The notes below the pieces were generated by a model. That model saw only the letters and a program-made list of their open reading frames with translations. It was not told the DNA's origin and did not search any database. From the NCBI GenBank assembly GCA_024710405.1, contig JANJUV010000007.1:1-64000 (forward strand): DNA of 64,000 nt. The letters run 5' to 3'. This DNA comes from Bacteroidales bacterium. Its GTDB lineage: Bacteria > Bacteroidota > Bacteroidia > Bacteroidales > F082. How positions within the stretch are numbered: position 1 is the stretch's first letter; every line of letters begins with the position of its first letter. The translations under genes and the position numbers were made by a program. Positions 8,690-17,381 of the stretch are shown piece after piece.

Positions 8690-9709
8690 ATGACAACAGA
8701 CAAAGCCAAAGAATCTGCCGATAAGGCACGGATGGATAAACTGAAGGCCCTTGAAGCTACCCTTGGAAATCTGGAAAAAACCTATGGCAAAGGAGCCATC
8801 ATGAAACTTGGGGATGAGCCTATTGAAAAAACCGAATTCATCTCAACTGGATCAATCGGCCTCGATGCTGCTCTGGGTATCGGAGGACTTCCAAAAGGCA
8901 GGGTTGTTGAGATATACGGACCAGAAAGCTCGGGAAAAACAACACTGGCACTGCATGTCATAGCCGAAGCACAGAAGAAAGGCGGAATTGCAGCCTTTAT
9001 CGACGCGGAACATGCATTCGACAGGTTTTATGCCCAGAAACTCGGAGTTGACATTCAGAACCTGTTGATTTCCCAACCTGACCATGGCGAACAAGCCCTT
9101 GAAATTGCCGACCACCTGATCCGTTCCGCAGCTATAGATGTGATTGTGATTGACTCAGTAGCTGCCTTGACCCCGAAAAGTGAGATTGAAGGTGAAATGG
9201 GCGATTCGAAAATGGGACTTCAGGCAAGGCTCATGTCACAGGCATTACGCAAACTGACAGCCAACATAAGTAAAACCGGGTCAGTATGTATTTTTATCAA
9301 CCAGTTGCGTGATAAAATCGGGGTTATGTTTGGTAATCCGGAAACAACTACCGGTGGCAATGCCCTCAAGTTTTATTCCTCTGTAAGGCTCGATATCCGC
9401 AAAGTGACTCAACTAAAAGAAGGCGAGAATATTACAGGTAACAGGGTTAAAGTTAAAGTGGTCAAAAACAAGGTTGCTCCTCCTTTCAAAAAGGCCGAGT
9501 TTGATATTGTTTACGGAGAAGGTATATCAAGGACAGGCGAAATTATAGACCTTGGTGTGGAACTGAATCTGATCAAAAAGAGTGGCAGTTGGTTCAGCTA
9601 TGGCGAAACCAAGTTGGGTCAGGGTCGCGATGCCGTGCGCACACTTCTGATTGACAACCCGGATTTGTGCGAAGAATTGGAAGCCAAAATCCGCGAATCA
9701 CTAAACTAA
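8690..9709 (+). CDS. recA: Recombinase RecA
   Basis: RecA forms filaments on single-stranded DNA, drives strand exchange and activates LexA cleavage. The 339-residue protein has the Walker A motif GPESSGKT at 77-84, [10 protein letters not shown] as Walker B, and the L2 region [22 protein letters not shown]. The start ATG follows bcp by 7 bases. No LexA-like operator was recognised upstream. The C-terminus lacks the long acidic tail of the E. coli protein. Confidence 0.98.
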   Translation: MTTDKAKESADKARMDKLKALEATLGNLEKTYGKGAIMKLGDEPIEKTEFISTGSIGLDAALGIGGLPKGRVVEIYGPESSGKTTLALHVIAEAQKKGGIAAFIDAEHAFDRFYAQKLGVDIQNLLISQPDHGEQALEIADHLIRSAAIDVIVIDSVAALTPKSEIEGEMGDSKMGLQARLMSQALRKLTANISKTGSVCIFINQLRDKIGVMFGNPETTTGGNALKFYSSVRLDIRKVTQLKEGENITGNRVKVKVVKNKVAPPFKKAEFDIVYGEGISRTGEIIDLGVELNLIKKSGSWFSYGETKLGQGRDAVRTLLIDNPDLCEELEAKIRESLN

Positions 9710-9726
9710 AAAATTTGAACCTGCAC

Positions 9727-10758
9727 ATGAAAATTTTTATGCCATTCAACTTATTGGTGGCATTGACTCTGTTTTCCGTATTTCTTGCCGGTTGTGGAAA
9801 TCACCATCCACAGAAAGAAGAGATTGAGGCACAAAACGCTTCGACAGACCCACTAACAGATATCAATCTAAAAATTAGCCTCGACAGCCTTAACGTTGAG
9901 TTGCTCAATCAAAGGGCTCTGCTCTTCATCGAATCTCAGCAGATCGACAAAGCATTCAGAGACATCAACAAAGCCCTGACCATAAGACCTGATTATGTTG
10001 ATCTGTATCTCACCCTTGCCGATCTATATTTATCGCTCGGCCAGGTAGAGCAGGGAAGTGGTTCGTTGATGAAAGCAAGCGAACTGGCACCTGATGATGC
10101 ACGACCGTTGGTTAAACTTTCCCAACTCAGCCTTATTCTGGGAAATCATGATCTTGCCAGAAGTTTCAACGACAAAGCTCTTGCTCTTGGTTCATTTAAT
10201 CCTGATGCATATTATGTAAGGGCAATGATTTTCAAGGAAAAAGGCGACACCCTTTCAGCAATGAAGAACTTTTTGTTGGCTATTGACCAAAACGAAAACC
10301 ATTTTGAAGCTCTGATGCAAACAGGTGAGCTTTATGCATATCAGAACAACCCGTTGGCCGAGAGCTTTATTTTGAGAACCGTTGAAAGATTTCCATCTTC
10401 ACTTAAGGCAAGATATCAGTTGGCATTGTTTTATCAGGAACACGAACAACCTGATAAAGCATTAGCGCATTACGACACCATATTGATGGCTGATCCTGCC
10501 AACAAATTCGTCTTGTACAATCTGGGATATATGAACCTGGTGTATTTTGAAAAGCCCGATCAGGCCTTGCAATATTTCGAAGAGGTACTTCAGGCTGATC
10601 CAAACTACCTGGATGCTTTATACAACAAAGGCAGATCACTGGAGGCATCAGGACGTTACCGCGAAGCACGTCTGGTGTATCAGGAAGTAGTTCGTAAAAG
10701 GGAAAACTATGGTTTGGCAATCGAAGCGCTGAACCGGCTCGATCGTTTAAGCAGGTAA
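9727..10758 (+). CDS. Tetratricopeptide-repeat lipoprotein
   Basis: From the ATG at 9727 the protein (343 residues) has a lipoprotein signal peptide ending in the lipobox LAGC, so it should be anchored to the outer or inner membrane. A longer frame from 9667 overlaps recA and lacks sense as a start. The rest is a chain of roughly seven TPR units with the usual A/G, Y and P positions, for example LYNLGYMNLVYFEKPDQALQ. TPR proteins are protein-binding scaffolds; the partner is not visible. It lies 17 bases after recA on the same strand. Confidence 0.85.
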   Translation: MKIFMPFNLLVALTLFSVFLAGCGNHHPQKEEIEAQNASTDPLTDINLKISLDSLNVELLNQRALLFIESQQIDKAFRDINKALTIRPDYVDLYLTLADLYLSLGQVEQGSGSLMKASELAPDDARPLVKLSQLSLILGNHDLARSFNDKALALGSFNPDAYYVRAMIFKEKGDTLSAMKNFLLAIDQNENHFEALMQTGELYAYQNNPLAESFILRTVERFPSSLKARYQLALFYQEHEQPDKALAHYDTILMADPANKFVLYNLGYMNLVYFEKPDQALQYFEEVLQADPNYLDALYNKGRSLEASGRYREARLVYQEVVRKRENYGLAIEALNRLDRLSR

Positions 10759-10763
10759 TTGGC

Positions 10764-11114
10764 TTATTCCAAAAAAGCCAGCCTGATTTCCTTCAGATCG
10801 TCCACAAGGTCATAAACCGACTGTTCGAGTTGCTGGTGAAGCGCTATCAGTCCGTTTCCATCATTGTCACCGGCTTTATACTCCATTTGTCTGGCAAGGG
10901 ATACGGTTTGCTCCGCAACAAAGTTGGCAACCACACCTTTTAGGCTGTGCGCATCAAACTTCAGGGCATCATAGTCACCTGCTTCAATGTCTTTTTTCAA
11001 CGCTTCCAGTCGTTCAGGATATTCTCTGAGGAAAATATCAATTATCTCTACAACAATTGACTTGTCAAAATACTGAAAGGTGTCCAAGAACGATACTTTA
11101 TCAATTACTTTCAT
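10764..11114 (-). CDS. Histidine-phosphotransfer (Hpt) domain protein
   Basis: A stand-alone 116-residue Hpt protein. The phospho-acceptor is H56 in DAHSLKG, with the usual K59 and G60, inside a predicted helical bundle. It would relay phosphate between response-regulator domains. It lies 11 bases downstream of a single-domain response regulator on the same strand. No hybrid histidine kinase is in the window to act as donor, so the rest of the phosphorelay lies elsewhere. Confidence 0.88.
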   Translation of the reverse strand: MKVIDKVSFLDTFQYFDKSIVVEIIDIFLREYPERLEALKKDIEAGDYDALKFDAHSLKGVVANFVAEQTVSLARQMEYKAGDNDGNGLIALHQQLEQSVYDLVDDLKEIRLAFLE

Positions 11115-11125
11115 GATCAGCGAAT

Positions 11126-11500
11126 TTATGTTGTGTAGAAACCTTTCTCTATTCTTTCAATAATATGTTCAATATCATCGTATTTCACCGGTTTTTGCAA
11201 AAAATCATTCATTCCGGTATTGAGGCACTTCATCCGGTCTTCCTGAGGGCAGCTTGCGGTCACCGCAATAATAGGAATTTTTTTGCCTTTTTCGGTTTTT
11301 CTGATGATTTCTGTTGCTTCAAAACCGTCCATTAGTGGCATATGCAGGTCAACCAGAATACAGTCATATTCATCCAACGTAAACAAATCAATCAGCTCCT
11401 GACCATTACCTGCTATAGTAACATGATGGTTGTTTCGGTTGAGAAATGCTTTTATGATCTTTTGATTCAACGGATTATCCTCTGCAACAAGTATCTTCAT
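11126..11500 (-). CDS. Single-domain response regulator
   Basis: A 124-residue receiver domain without an output domain. Acidic residues E7 and D8, phospho-acceptor D51 (in LVDLHMPLMDG), T81 and K103 (FLQKPVK) are all present, so it should be phosphorylated. It resembles the receiver modules of hybrid kinases. It is co-transcribed with the Hpt gene, which is its probable phosphate partner. Confidence 0.9.
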   Translation of the reverse strand: MKILVAEDNPLNQKIIKAFLNRNNHHVTIAGNGQELIDLFTLDEYDCILVDLHMPLMDGFEATEIIRKTEKGKKIPIIAVTASCPQEDRMKCLNTGMNDFLQKPVKYDDIEHIIERIEKGFYTT

Positions 11501-11524
11501 TGCTAATTTGTTTGTTATTCATAA

Positions 11525-11532
11525 CAAAGGTA
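11525..11532 (-). promoter_or_regulatory. -7 element for the REC-Hpt pair
   Basis: On the minus strand this reads TACCTTTG, matching TAnnTTTG, 24 bases before the response-regulator start. No -33 element is evident. It implies the pair is transcribed independently of feoAB upstream. Confidence 0.5.
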
Positions 11533-11575
11533 ATAAACAAATGATAAAATAAAGTTGTACAGTGCTTTTTTTTAC

Positions 11576-14098
11576 TTAAAAGCCCATTAAGCTTCCTATC
11601 TGGTAAATCAGAAAAGATAATATCCATGCAAGGGCTGTTGTATAAAATGCAGTAAAGGTTGCCCACCTCCACTGTCCGCTTTCTTTCTTAATTGCAGCAA
11701 ACACGGCAACGCAGGGGAAATATATGAGTACGAAAATGATGAATGAAATAGCCACAAGAGGTGTCATCACCGGTTGACCGGCTTTAGGGCCGTCATCATA
11801 ACGTTGATTTCTAAGTTTTGAGGCAAGACTTTCGGTTGGTTCAGCATCAGTGCCTGATTGATGCAGCACGCCCATTGTCGAAATAACTATTTCTTTTGCT
11901 GCTGAACCTGCCAGAAGACTAACTCCCATCTTCCAGTCAAATCCAAGAGGTTCAACCACAGGCAAAATCAAATTTCCAATTATACCAATCACCGAATGCT
12001 CAAGTTTCTGGTTCATAGCTTCTAGCATGATGGCTTCCTCCTGAGCAGTTAATACAGCTGTGAGGCTGTCCAGTTCTGCCATGCCTGGATTTGCTCGGGC
12101 AACATATTGGCCGTGTGAAGCATATAACATATTGATTTTCTCCTCGGCCTGTACATCAAATTGCTTGTTGAGCGGAAAGTATCCCATAGCCCAGATGATG
12201 GCAGATGCAGCAAGAATAATCGTTCCCATTTTCTTCAGATACTGCAGGCCTTTGAACCAGGTATGCCTGAAGATTGCCTTTGAAGTTGGTATCCGGTAGG
12301 GAGGAAGCTCCATCACAAATGGCATTTCCTCTTTCTTGAACAAGGTCTTGCGGAAAACGATGGCCAATGCAGCAGCAAAACCAATTCCTGTGAGGTAGAT
12401 AAGGAAAAGTAATGTCCCTCTGAAACTATCAAAAAAGGCACTGATTATCAAAATATAAACGGGGTAACGTGCACTGCACGACATAAATGGAATGATCATC
12501 ATCGTAACAAGCCTGTCAGTCTTATTCTCAATAGTTCTGGTTGCCATTACAGCAGGTACGTTACAGCCAAATCCCATCAACAACGGGATAAAGGACCGGC
12601 CGTGTAATCCTACTTTATGCATCAGCTTATCCACAATAAACGCAACTCTGGCCATATAGCCTGTTGTTTCCATGAGGCTGATGAAAAAGAACAGTATCAG
12701 AATATTCGGCAGAAATACTATGACACCACCAACACCGCCAATGATTCCATCTACAATAAGGTCACGAATCATGCTGTCCGGCAGCAGGGACCGCATACCA
12801 TCTCCAAGCCATGCGATAAACATCTCGATCCATTGCATAGGATAATCGCCAAGGAAAAAGGTGGCCTGAAATACCATCCACATCAGAAAAACAAAGATGG
12901 GATAACTTAACAATCGACTTGTTAACACTTTATCGATTATCTTACTTCTGGTGGGTTTGTCTTCTGAAGTCGCCAGGTAGGTTTCTTTCAGTGCACCTGC
13001 AACAAATCCGTATTTGGCATCAGTGATAACAGATTCAAGGGAGTCATTAAATACGGACTCAAGCAGCTTAGTTTCACTATCAACGACTTTCAGTATTTCG
13101 GTGCTGTTGCTGCATTCTTCGATACGGCTCAGCTCAGTGGGGTCACCTTCAAGCAGCTTGATAGCCAGATAACGAGGCGATACCACATTGATCAGGTGTT
13201 GGTTATCGCCGTTATTGATGACGTGTTGTATTGATCTGATGGATGCCTCTATATCAGTGCCATAGTTCACATGTACATGGCGCACATTGGGTTCATTTTC
13301 TTCGTGTACTTCAATTATTTTGTCGAACAAATCATTGATTCCTTTGCCTTTTGAACTTACAGTAGGAACAATGGGAATTCCAAGAAGTTTTCCGAGTTTT
13401 TCATATTCAAGCTTGTCACCTCTTTCGGTAAGTTCGTCATACATATTAAGGGCCATCACCACACGTAAATCCATATCAATGAGCTGCGTAGTGAGGTATA
13501 AATTGCGCTCCAGATTCGAACTGTCGATAACGTTTACCACAATATCAGGAACCTCGGAGAACAGATGGTGGCGCACAAACAGTTCTTCGGGAGTATAATG
13601 CGTGATGGAATAAGTCCCGGGAAGGTCAACGACCTTAAATGTGTAGCCTTTATGTCTCAGGCGTGCCGTTTTGGCCTCAATGGTTACACCGCCGTAATTT
13701 GCAGTGCGCTCAGATGAGCCTGAGGCTACATTGAACAGGGTGGTTTTGCCGCTATTGGGATTTCCTACTAAAGCAATGCTGATTGTTTTTGATACCGTGG
13801 TTGGTTTCAGTTTCAGCGATTGCTCAAGCATATGCACGCCGTGATAGGGCATCCCCGAAACTGCCTGCAATTCGCTGCCTGAGGTGACTTCGATGAGGGA
13901 AGCATCACTACGCCGCAGCGATACCTCATAACCCATGATGTTATACTCAATCGGGTCGAGTAGCGGGGCATTCTTGACAACAATAACTTGTTTGCCAACC
14001 ACAAAGCCCATTTCCATGATCCGCTTCCGAAAGGCTCCTCTACCTTTCACCTTAGTGATTAAACCCTTTTCTCCTTCTTTGAGCTCGGCAAGTGTCAT
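11576..14098 (-). CDS. feoB: Ferrous iron transporter, FeoA-FeoB fusion
   Basis: An 840-residue inner-membrane Fe(II) transporter with FeoA fused to the N-terminus. Residues 1-75 are the SH3-like FeoA domain. The cytoplasmic G domain follows, with G1 GNPNSGKTT (112-120), DLPGTYS, and NMYDE as the base-specificity motif. The transmembrane part contains the two Gate regions; the first includes GFGCNVPAVMATRT with its conserved Cys. The fusion is common in Bacteroidota and usual for anaerobic or microaerobic iron uptake. No separate feoA or feoC is nearby. A palindrome at 14168-14177 may be an operator. Confidence 0.96.
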   Translation of the reverse strand: MTLAELKEGEKGLITKVKGRGAFRKRIMEMGFVVGKQVIVVKNAPLLDPIEYNIMGYEVSLRRSDASLIEVTSGSELQAVSGMPYHGVHMLEQSLKLKPTTVSKTISIALVGNPNSGKTTLFNVASGSSERTANYGGVTIEAKTARLRHKGYTFKVVDLPGTYSITHYTPEELFVRHHLFSEVPDIVVNVIDSSNLERNLYLTTQLIDMDLRVVMALNMYDELTERGDKLEYEKLGKLLGIPIVPTVSSKGKGINDLFDKIIEVHEENEPNVRHVHVNYGTDIEASIRSIQHVINNGDNQHLINVVSPRYLAIKLLEGDPTELSRIEECSNSTEILKVVDSETKLLESVFNDSLESVITDAKYGFVAGALKETYLATSEDKPTRSKIIDKVLTSRLLSYPIFVFLMWMVFQATFFLGDYPMQWIEMFIAWLGDGMRSLLPDSMIRDLIVDGIIGGVGGVIVFLPNILILFFFISLMETTGYMARVAFIVDKLMHKVGLHGRSFIPLLMGFGCNVPAVMATRTIENKTDRLVTMMIIPFMSCSARYPVYILIISAFFDSFRGTLLFLIYLTGIGFAAALAIVFRKTLFKKEEMPFVMELPPYRIPTSKAIFRHTWFKGLQYLKKMGTIILAASAIIWAMGYFPLNKQFDVQAEEKINMLYASHGQYVARANPGMAELDSLTAVLTAQEEAIMLEAMNQKLEHSVIGIIGNLILPVVEPLGFDWKMGVSLLAGSAAKEIVISTMGVLHQSGTDAEPTESLASKLRNQRYDDGPKAGQPVMTPLVAISFIIFVLIYFPCVAVFAAIKKESGQWRWATFTAFYTTALAWILSFLIYQIGSLMGF

Positions 14099-14167
14099 GA
14101 ATATGTCAAATATTAGTGATGGAAACCCAATCGCAAAAAAAATAAAAAAAATGAACTACTAAAATAA

Positions 14168-14177
14168 CCACATGTGG
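14168..14177. promoter_or_regulatory. Palindrome upstream of feoAB
   Basis: CCACATGTGG is a perfect 10-base palindrome in the 93-base gap between the DUF5063 stop and the feoAB start. It could be a repressor site for the iron transporter. It does not resemble the classical Fur box, and its role is inference. Confidence 0.3.
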
Positions 14178-14191
14178 GTATTTACAAATAA

Positions 14192-14758
14192 CTAATAAAG
14201 TTGTTCAGCAACTCCCCCGGAAGCACTTTGGTGGTTCAGTTCATGTAGCACGGGCATCAGTCTTGCTAATATCGGCCCCCAACGATGTACAAAAAGTTCG
14301 CGGCAACTAGCCACTGCGTTTTCGCGGGCTGCGAGCAGAGGTTTGCGAAACAAAACAACAAAATCCTTCATATCCTGGTACACATCGGCAACGCCCTCAG
14401 CTATGCTTGTCTTTTCAGATTCAGCCAGAGCATCATGTGACGACAGAAAATAAAACACGTCATGAGAACCAGTCTTATCCCGACAGACGTTAAAGATATT
14501 TTCCCATTGTTCTTCAGTTACAAATCGCTCATTGGCTTCCGGATATTCGGGTACAATTACAGGGAGCAATGACCCGCGTAAATATAGTAAGGCCGAAAAA
14601 CTATTGAGTGATTTCAGAAAAGCATCAGGGTTTAACTTATGACTGTCTTCGGTCATGCGGCAAAACTCGTCGGCTATGGCAACCATTTCCAAAACATTTC
14701 TGCTCAGGGTTATATCATCTGTGTCCGTCATAGGAAAATTAACGCTATATTTGTTCAT
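14192..14758 (-). CDS. DUF5063 domain protein
   Basis: A 188-residue, largely helical cytoplasmic protein with no signal peptide. It matches my memory of the DUF5063 family of Bacteroidota, which has no established function. Conserved-looking segments are YLRGSLLPV and, near the C-terminus, HRWGPILARLMPVLHEL. It is divergent from the GreA-like gene, with start codons only 2 bases apart. A promoter element for it (14769-14776) lies inside the neighbouring coding sequence. Confidence 0.75.
   Translation of the reverse strand: MNKYSVNFPMTDTDDITLSRNVLEMVAIADEFCRMTEDSHKLNPDAFLKSLNSFSALLYLRGSLLPVIVPEYPEANERFVTEEQWENIFNVCRDKTGSHDVFYFLSSHDALAESEKTSIAEGVADVYQDMKDFVVLFRKPLLAARENAVASCRELFVHRWGPILARLMPVLHELNHQSASGGVAEQLY
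14746..14753 (+). promoter_or_regulatory. -7 element for the GreA-like gene, inside the DUF5063 coding start
   Basis: TATATTTG matches TAnnTTTG and ends 7 bases before the ATG at 14761. The leader would be 0-4 bases. The element lies within the first codons of the divergent DUF5063 gene. Confidence 0.5.
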
Positions 14759-14760
14759 GT

Positions 14761-15234
14761 ATGAGCGACAAAACTACACAATTGCCCTTAGATATTGCCT
14801 TCAAAAAGCGTTTGATTGTTTATTGCAAACAACTGCAGGAAGATAGCTATGCTCAGGCAACTAAAGCAATGATAGAAACACAGGCCGAAGCAAACGCCTA
14901 TGGTCCTCCGAAAGATAGATACGATGGTTTCAGAAATCAACAGCTTCGCAAAGGACAGTTAATCGAAAAACAGGCTGCAGCAGCCCTGAGTAACATCAAA
15001 GCGCTCAATCTTATCGATGATCAAATAAGAGATTGCGCTGATTTTGGAGCACTTTTACATACTGATAAACTGGTTTATTTTGTAGCTATAGGGATTGGTT
15101 TAGTGAAATTTGAAAGCTTGGATATTGCTGTGATTTCGCCAAACGTACCAGTATTTTCCGTTATGAAAGGCCTAAAAACTGGTGAAACTTTCACGTTTAA
15201 TGGCGTATTCTATGCGATCAGGCAAATTATTTAA
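14761..15234 (+). CDS. Small GreA/GreB-like protein (often mislabelled 3-oxoacyl-ACP synthase)
   Basis: A 157-residue protein with an N-terminal helical, probably coiled-coil, half (residues 10-90, rich in Gln, Ala and Lys) and a beta-rich C-terminal half ending in KTGETFTFNGVFYAIRQI. This layout resembles Gre-type factors that enter the RNA polymerase secondary channel. Bacteroidota homologues are often annotated 3-oxoacyl-ACP synthase, but there is no thiolase-fold core or catalytic Cys. The acidic coiled-coil tip of true GreA is not obvious, so transcript cleavage is uncertain. Its 3' end overlaps the convergent barrel gene by 8 bases. Confidence 0.65.
   Translation: MSDKTTQLPLDIAFKKRLIVYCKQLQEDSYAQATKAMIETQAEANAYGPPKDRYDGFRNQQLRKGQLIEKQAAAALSNIKALNLIDDQIRDCADFGALLHTDKLVYFVAIGIGLVKFESLDIAVISPNVPVFSVMKGLKTGETFTFNGVFYAIRQII
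14769..14776 (-). promoter_or_regulatory. -7 element for DUF5063, inside the GreA-like coding start
   Basis: On the minus strand this is TAGTTTTG, matching TAnnTTTG and ending 10 bases before the DUF5063 ATG. It lies within codons 3-6 of the GreA-like gene, so the two promoters face each other. Confidence 0.5.
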
Positions 15235-17188
15235 AACCTAAATAATTTGGAACCCAATTGCTGAATCTGAATCCGGAAAGATTGTCCGTTTCATCAAAAT
15301 CTATTGAAAAGCCGGGTATATCAGAGGGAGTGTACGGATAATAAACCAGGCGCAACTGAATTGAACTGAACACGAGGTATTCGTTGCGAAGTCGGACACC
15401 TCCACCAATACCGTTTATTGACCTTTTCCGTGACAAATCAGCTACATTGTCTGCTATAATACCGGAACTGACAAATAAATACGGTGTCATGCTGAACCCA
15501 AGCCATCTTTTATGGTAATAGAAATTCAGCTGAATCATTGTGGTTGATTTCACAAACCCCCTAAGCTTATTGCTTCGCAGGCCGGGAGTTTCTTCACTGT
15601 TTCTCAAATAAATGCTGTCGTTTGTAAATCGGTCGATGCCTTGCTGATACCCTGCCGATACCAACACTCTTGAAGGCATACCAAAAAAACTGATAACTGG
15701 GCTTATATAACCTGTATAAAAAGAAAGTGTACCCTGTTTTGCCTGTCCATCTGTGATATGTGTTCCAAAAGCTGTGTGTCCGATAAAATAACCTGCTCGC
15801 CCAAATGATCTGGCCAGTCGAAGGTCAAGACCCAAATATGGCATGGTTTCAAACTCATTGAATGTGATTCCGTTTATCAAACTGATGCTGTACCCATAGG
15901 GCAGATCAACTGGTCTGGCTTGCACAAAAAGACTGGATGTTTGAAGAAAGTTACGAGAACTCATGGAAAATGATGCAAAAAAAGCAGTATTCCTGCTGAA
16001 AAACCGGTTTGAGTCTGCAGATATAAAAGGCCTTTTGTAGAAATTGATGGTCTGCAAACCAATAGCCGGAATGAAGTACACAGGACGTTGTGTAAAATCA
16101 TTTTGCTTTCCGATAGCAAACTGATAGCCGGCCCAGAGGTTTACAGCTGAAAAAGTGTAGTAATCCTGTGTTAGATGATCAGAGAAATAATAGTCAGGCA
16201 GTTTTTTCGTACCAAAGCTGCTTTCCAAACCATATGCAAAATGCACGAGTCCGGGAATAAATTCACGGTTGAGTATGATGTTGCCCGTTTGATGGTCACC
16301 CGACCTGTTGTACTGGACTTTGCCGTCAATAAAGGTTTTACCAATGTTATTCATTCCGAATTCAGCGCCTGATACATAAAGGGAAGGAGCACGTTCAGGT
16401 TCCAATGAAATGGAGGTACCTAAACGTCGTCCATACCCCATCATATTGGCATTCCATATCCTGAGGCTCTGTTTTTTAGCACTGTGATATATCGGCAACA
16501 CCCCGTAAGGTATTTTGTCTTTAACTACGTAAACAAGATCAACCGTATTATCATCAACCGGCACAAAATATATCAATGCATTCTCAATAAATGAAAGCGA
16601 CCTTAAATGGCGCTCATTATCTGCCAACAGCCAGGGATTTATGGTGTCGCCGGATTCAACAAATAGATTCCTTCGAAGCACAGCTTCTCTCGTATACACA
16701 TGCATTTTATTGATCATTTCTTCAGCAAAAGAAGTAGGCCTGCTTAGGGTGTCATATACAGTTTGGCCTATTACATCCGTATTCCGGATCCTGACATTTC
16801 GAATTGTCATGCCCGAATAAGGAAGGAATCTGGCAAAATTCTCCGTAAGGTCTTTATCCGTTGATTGTTTAGCCTGATCCGGCTTTATCACAAGGCTGAT
16901 TATCTCGTTTGTAAGCCTGTTCTTCTCCCGTAGTTCTTTAAGGCGCAGGTAAAAGTCTATTTCTTCTTTATCTTTAATTGTCAACACATCATGTTTATTT
17001 ATGATCAGTGTTGTATCGTTCTTAATGAAAAGAATACTGTCATTTAAGAAAATCTGTGATCCTGATTTCAGGTTGATTACGCGTTCTTTATCCTGACCTT
17101 GAATTGTGGCAGATGTAAGCATGAACAATACAATTAATGCAAAGAACCGGAAGTATCGTCTGATCAGCTGAAGTAGTGAATATCTCAT
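15227..17188 (-). CDS. Outer-membrane beta-barrel protein with POTRA-like N-terminus (BamA/TamA-like)
   Basis: From the ATG at 17188 the protein has 653 residues and begins with a signal peptide: a basic start, a long Phe/Leu/Val stretch, then TIQGQ. An ATG at 17218 would add ten residues. Residues about 90-250 contain POTRA-like alternating strands (MTIRNVRIRN, HLRSLSFIENALIYF). The remainder is a series of amphipathic strands typical of an Omp85-type barrel, such as GYGRRLGTSISLEPERAPS. Substrate and role are unknown; it is too diverged to be called BamA itself. It is monocistronic. Confidence 0.6.
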   Translation of the reverse strand: MRYSLLQLIRRYFRFFALIVLFMLTSATIQGQDKERVINLKSGSQIFLNDSILFIKNDTTLIINKHDVLTIKDKEEIDFYLRLKELREKNRLTNEIISLVIKPDQAKQSTDKDLTENFARFLPYSGMTIRNVRIRNTDVIGQTVYDTLSRPTSFAEEMINKMHVYTREAVLRRNLFVESGDTINPWLLADNERHLRSLSFIENALIYFVPVDDNTVDLVYVVKDKIPYGVLPIYHSAKKQSLRIWNANMMGYGRRLGTSISLEPERAPSLYVSGAEFGMNNIGKTFIDGKVQYNRSGDHQTGNIILNREFIPGLVHFAYGLESSFGTKKLPDYYFSDHLTQDYYTFSAVNLWAGYQFAIGKQNDFTQRPVYFIPAIGLQTINFYKRPFISADSNRFFSRNTAFFASFSMSSRNFLQTSSLFVQARPVDLPYGYSISLINGITFNEFETMPYLGLDLRLARSFGRAGYFIGHTAFGTHITDGQAKQGTLSFYTGYISPVISFFGMPSRVLVSAGYQQGIDRFTNDSIYLRNSEETPGLRSNKLRGFVKSTTMIQLNFYYHKRWLGFSMTPYLFVSSGIIADNVADLSRKRSINGIGGGVRLRNEYLVFSSIQLRLVYYPYTPSDIPGFSIDFDETDNLSGFRFSNWVPNYLGFK

Positions 17189-17381
17189 GAGTGCATCGAA
17201 TCGTTGTACTGCTGTCATTGTGAACAGATAATTCTTAACACTGGTTCACCGTTGTGGTTATTATGCCGAATAATAAATATCCGGCAATCACAGATCATAT
17301 CTTTTCAACATTATTGTTTCTCCACAAAGTCACAGCATCTGTGTTAACAATTAGAAGCTATTCTTGGACCGATGGCTGGTT

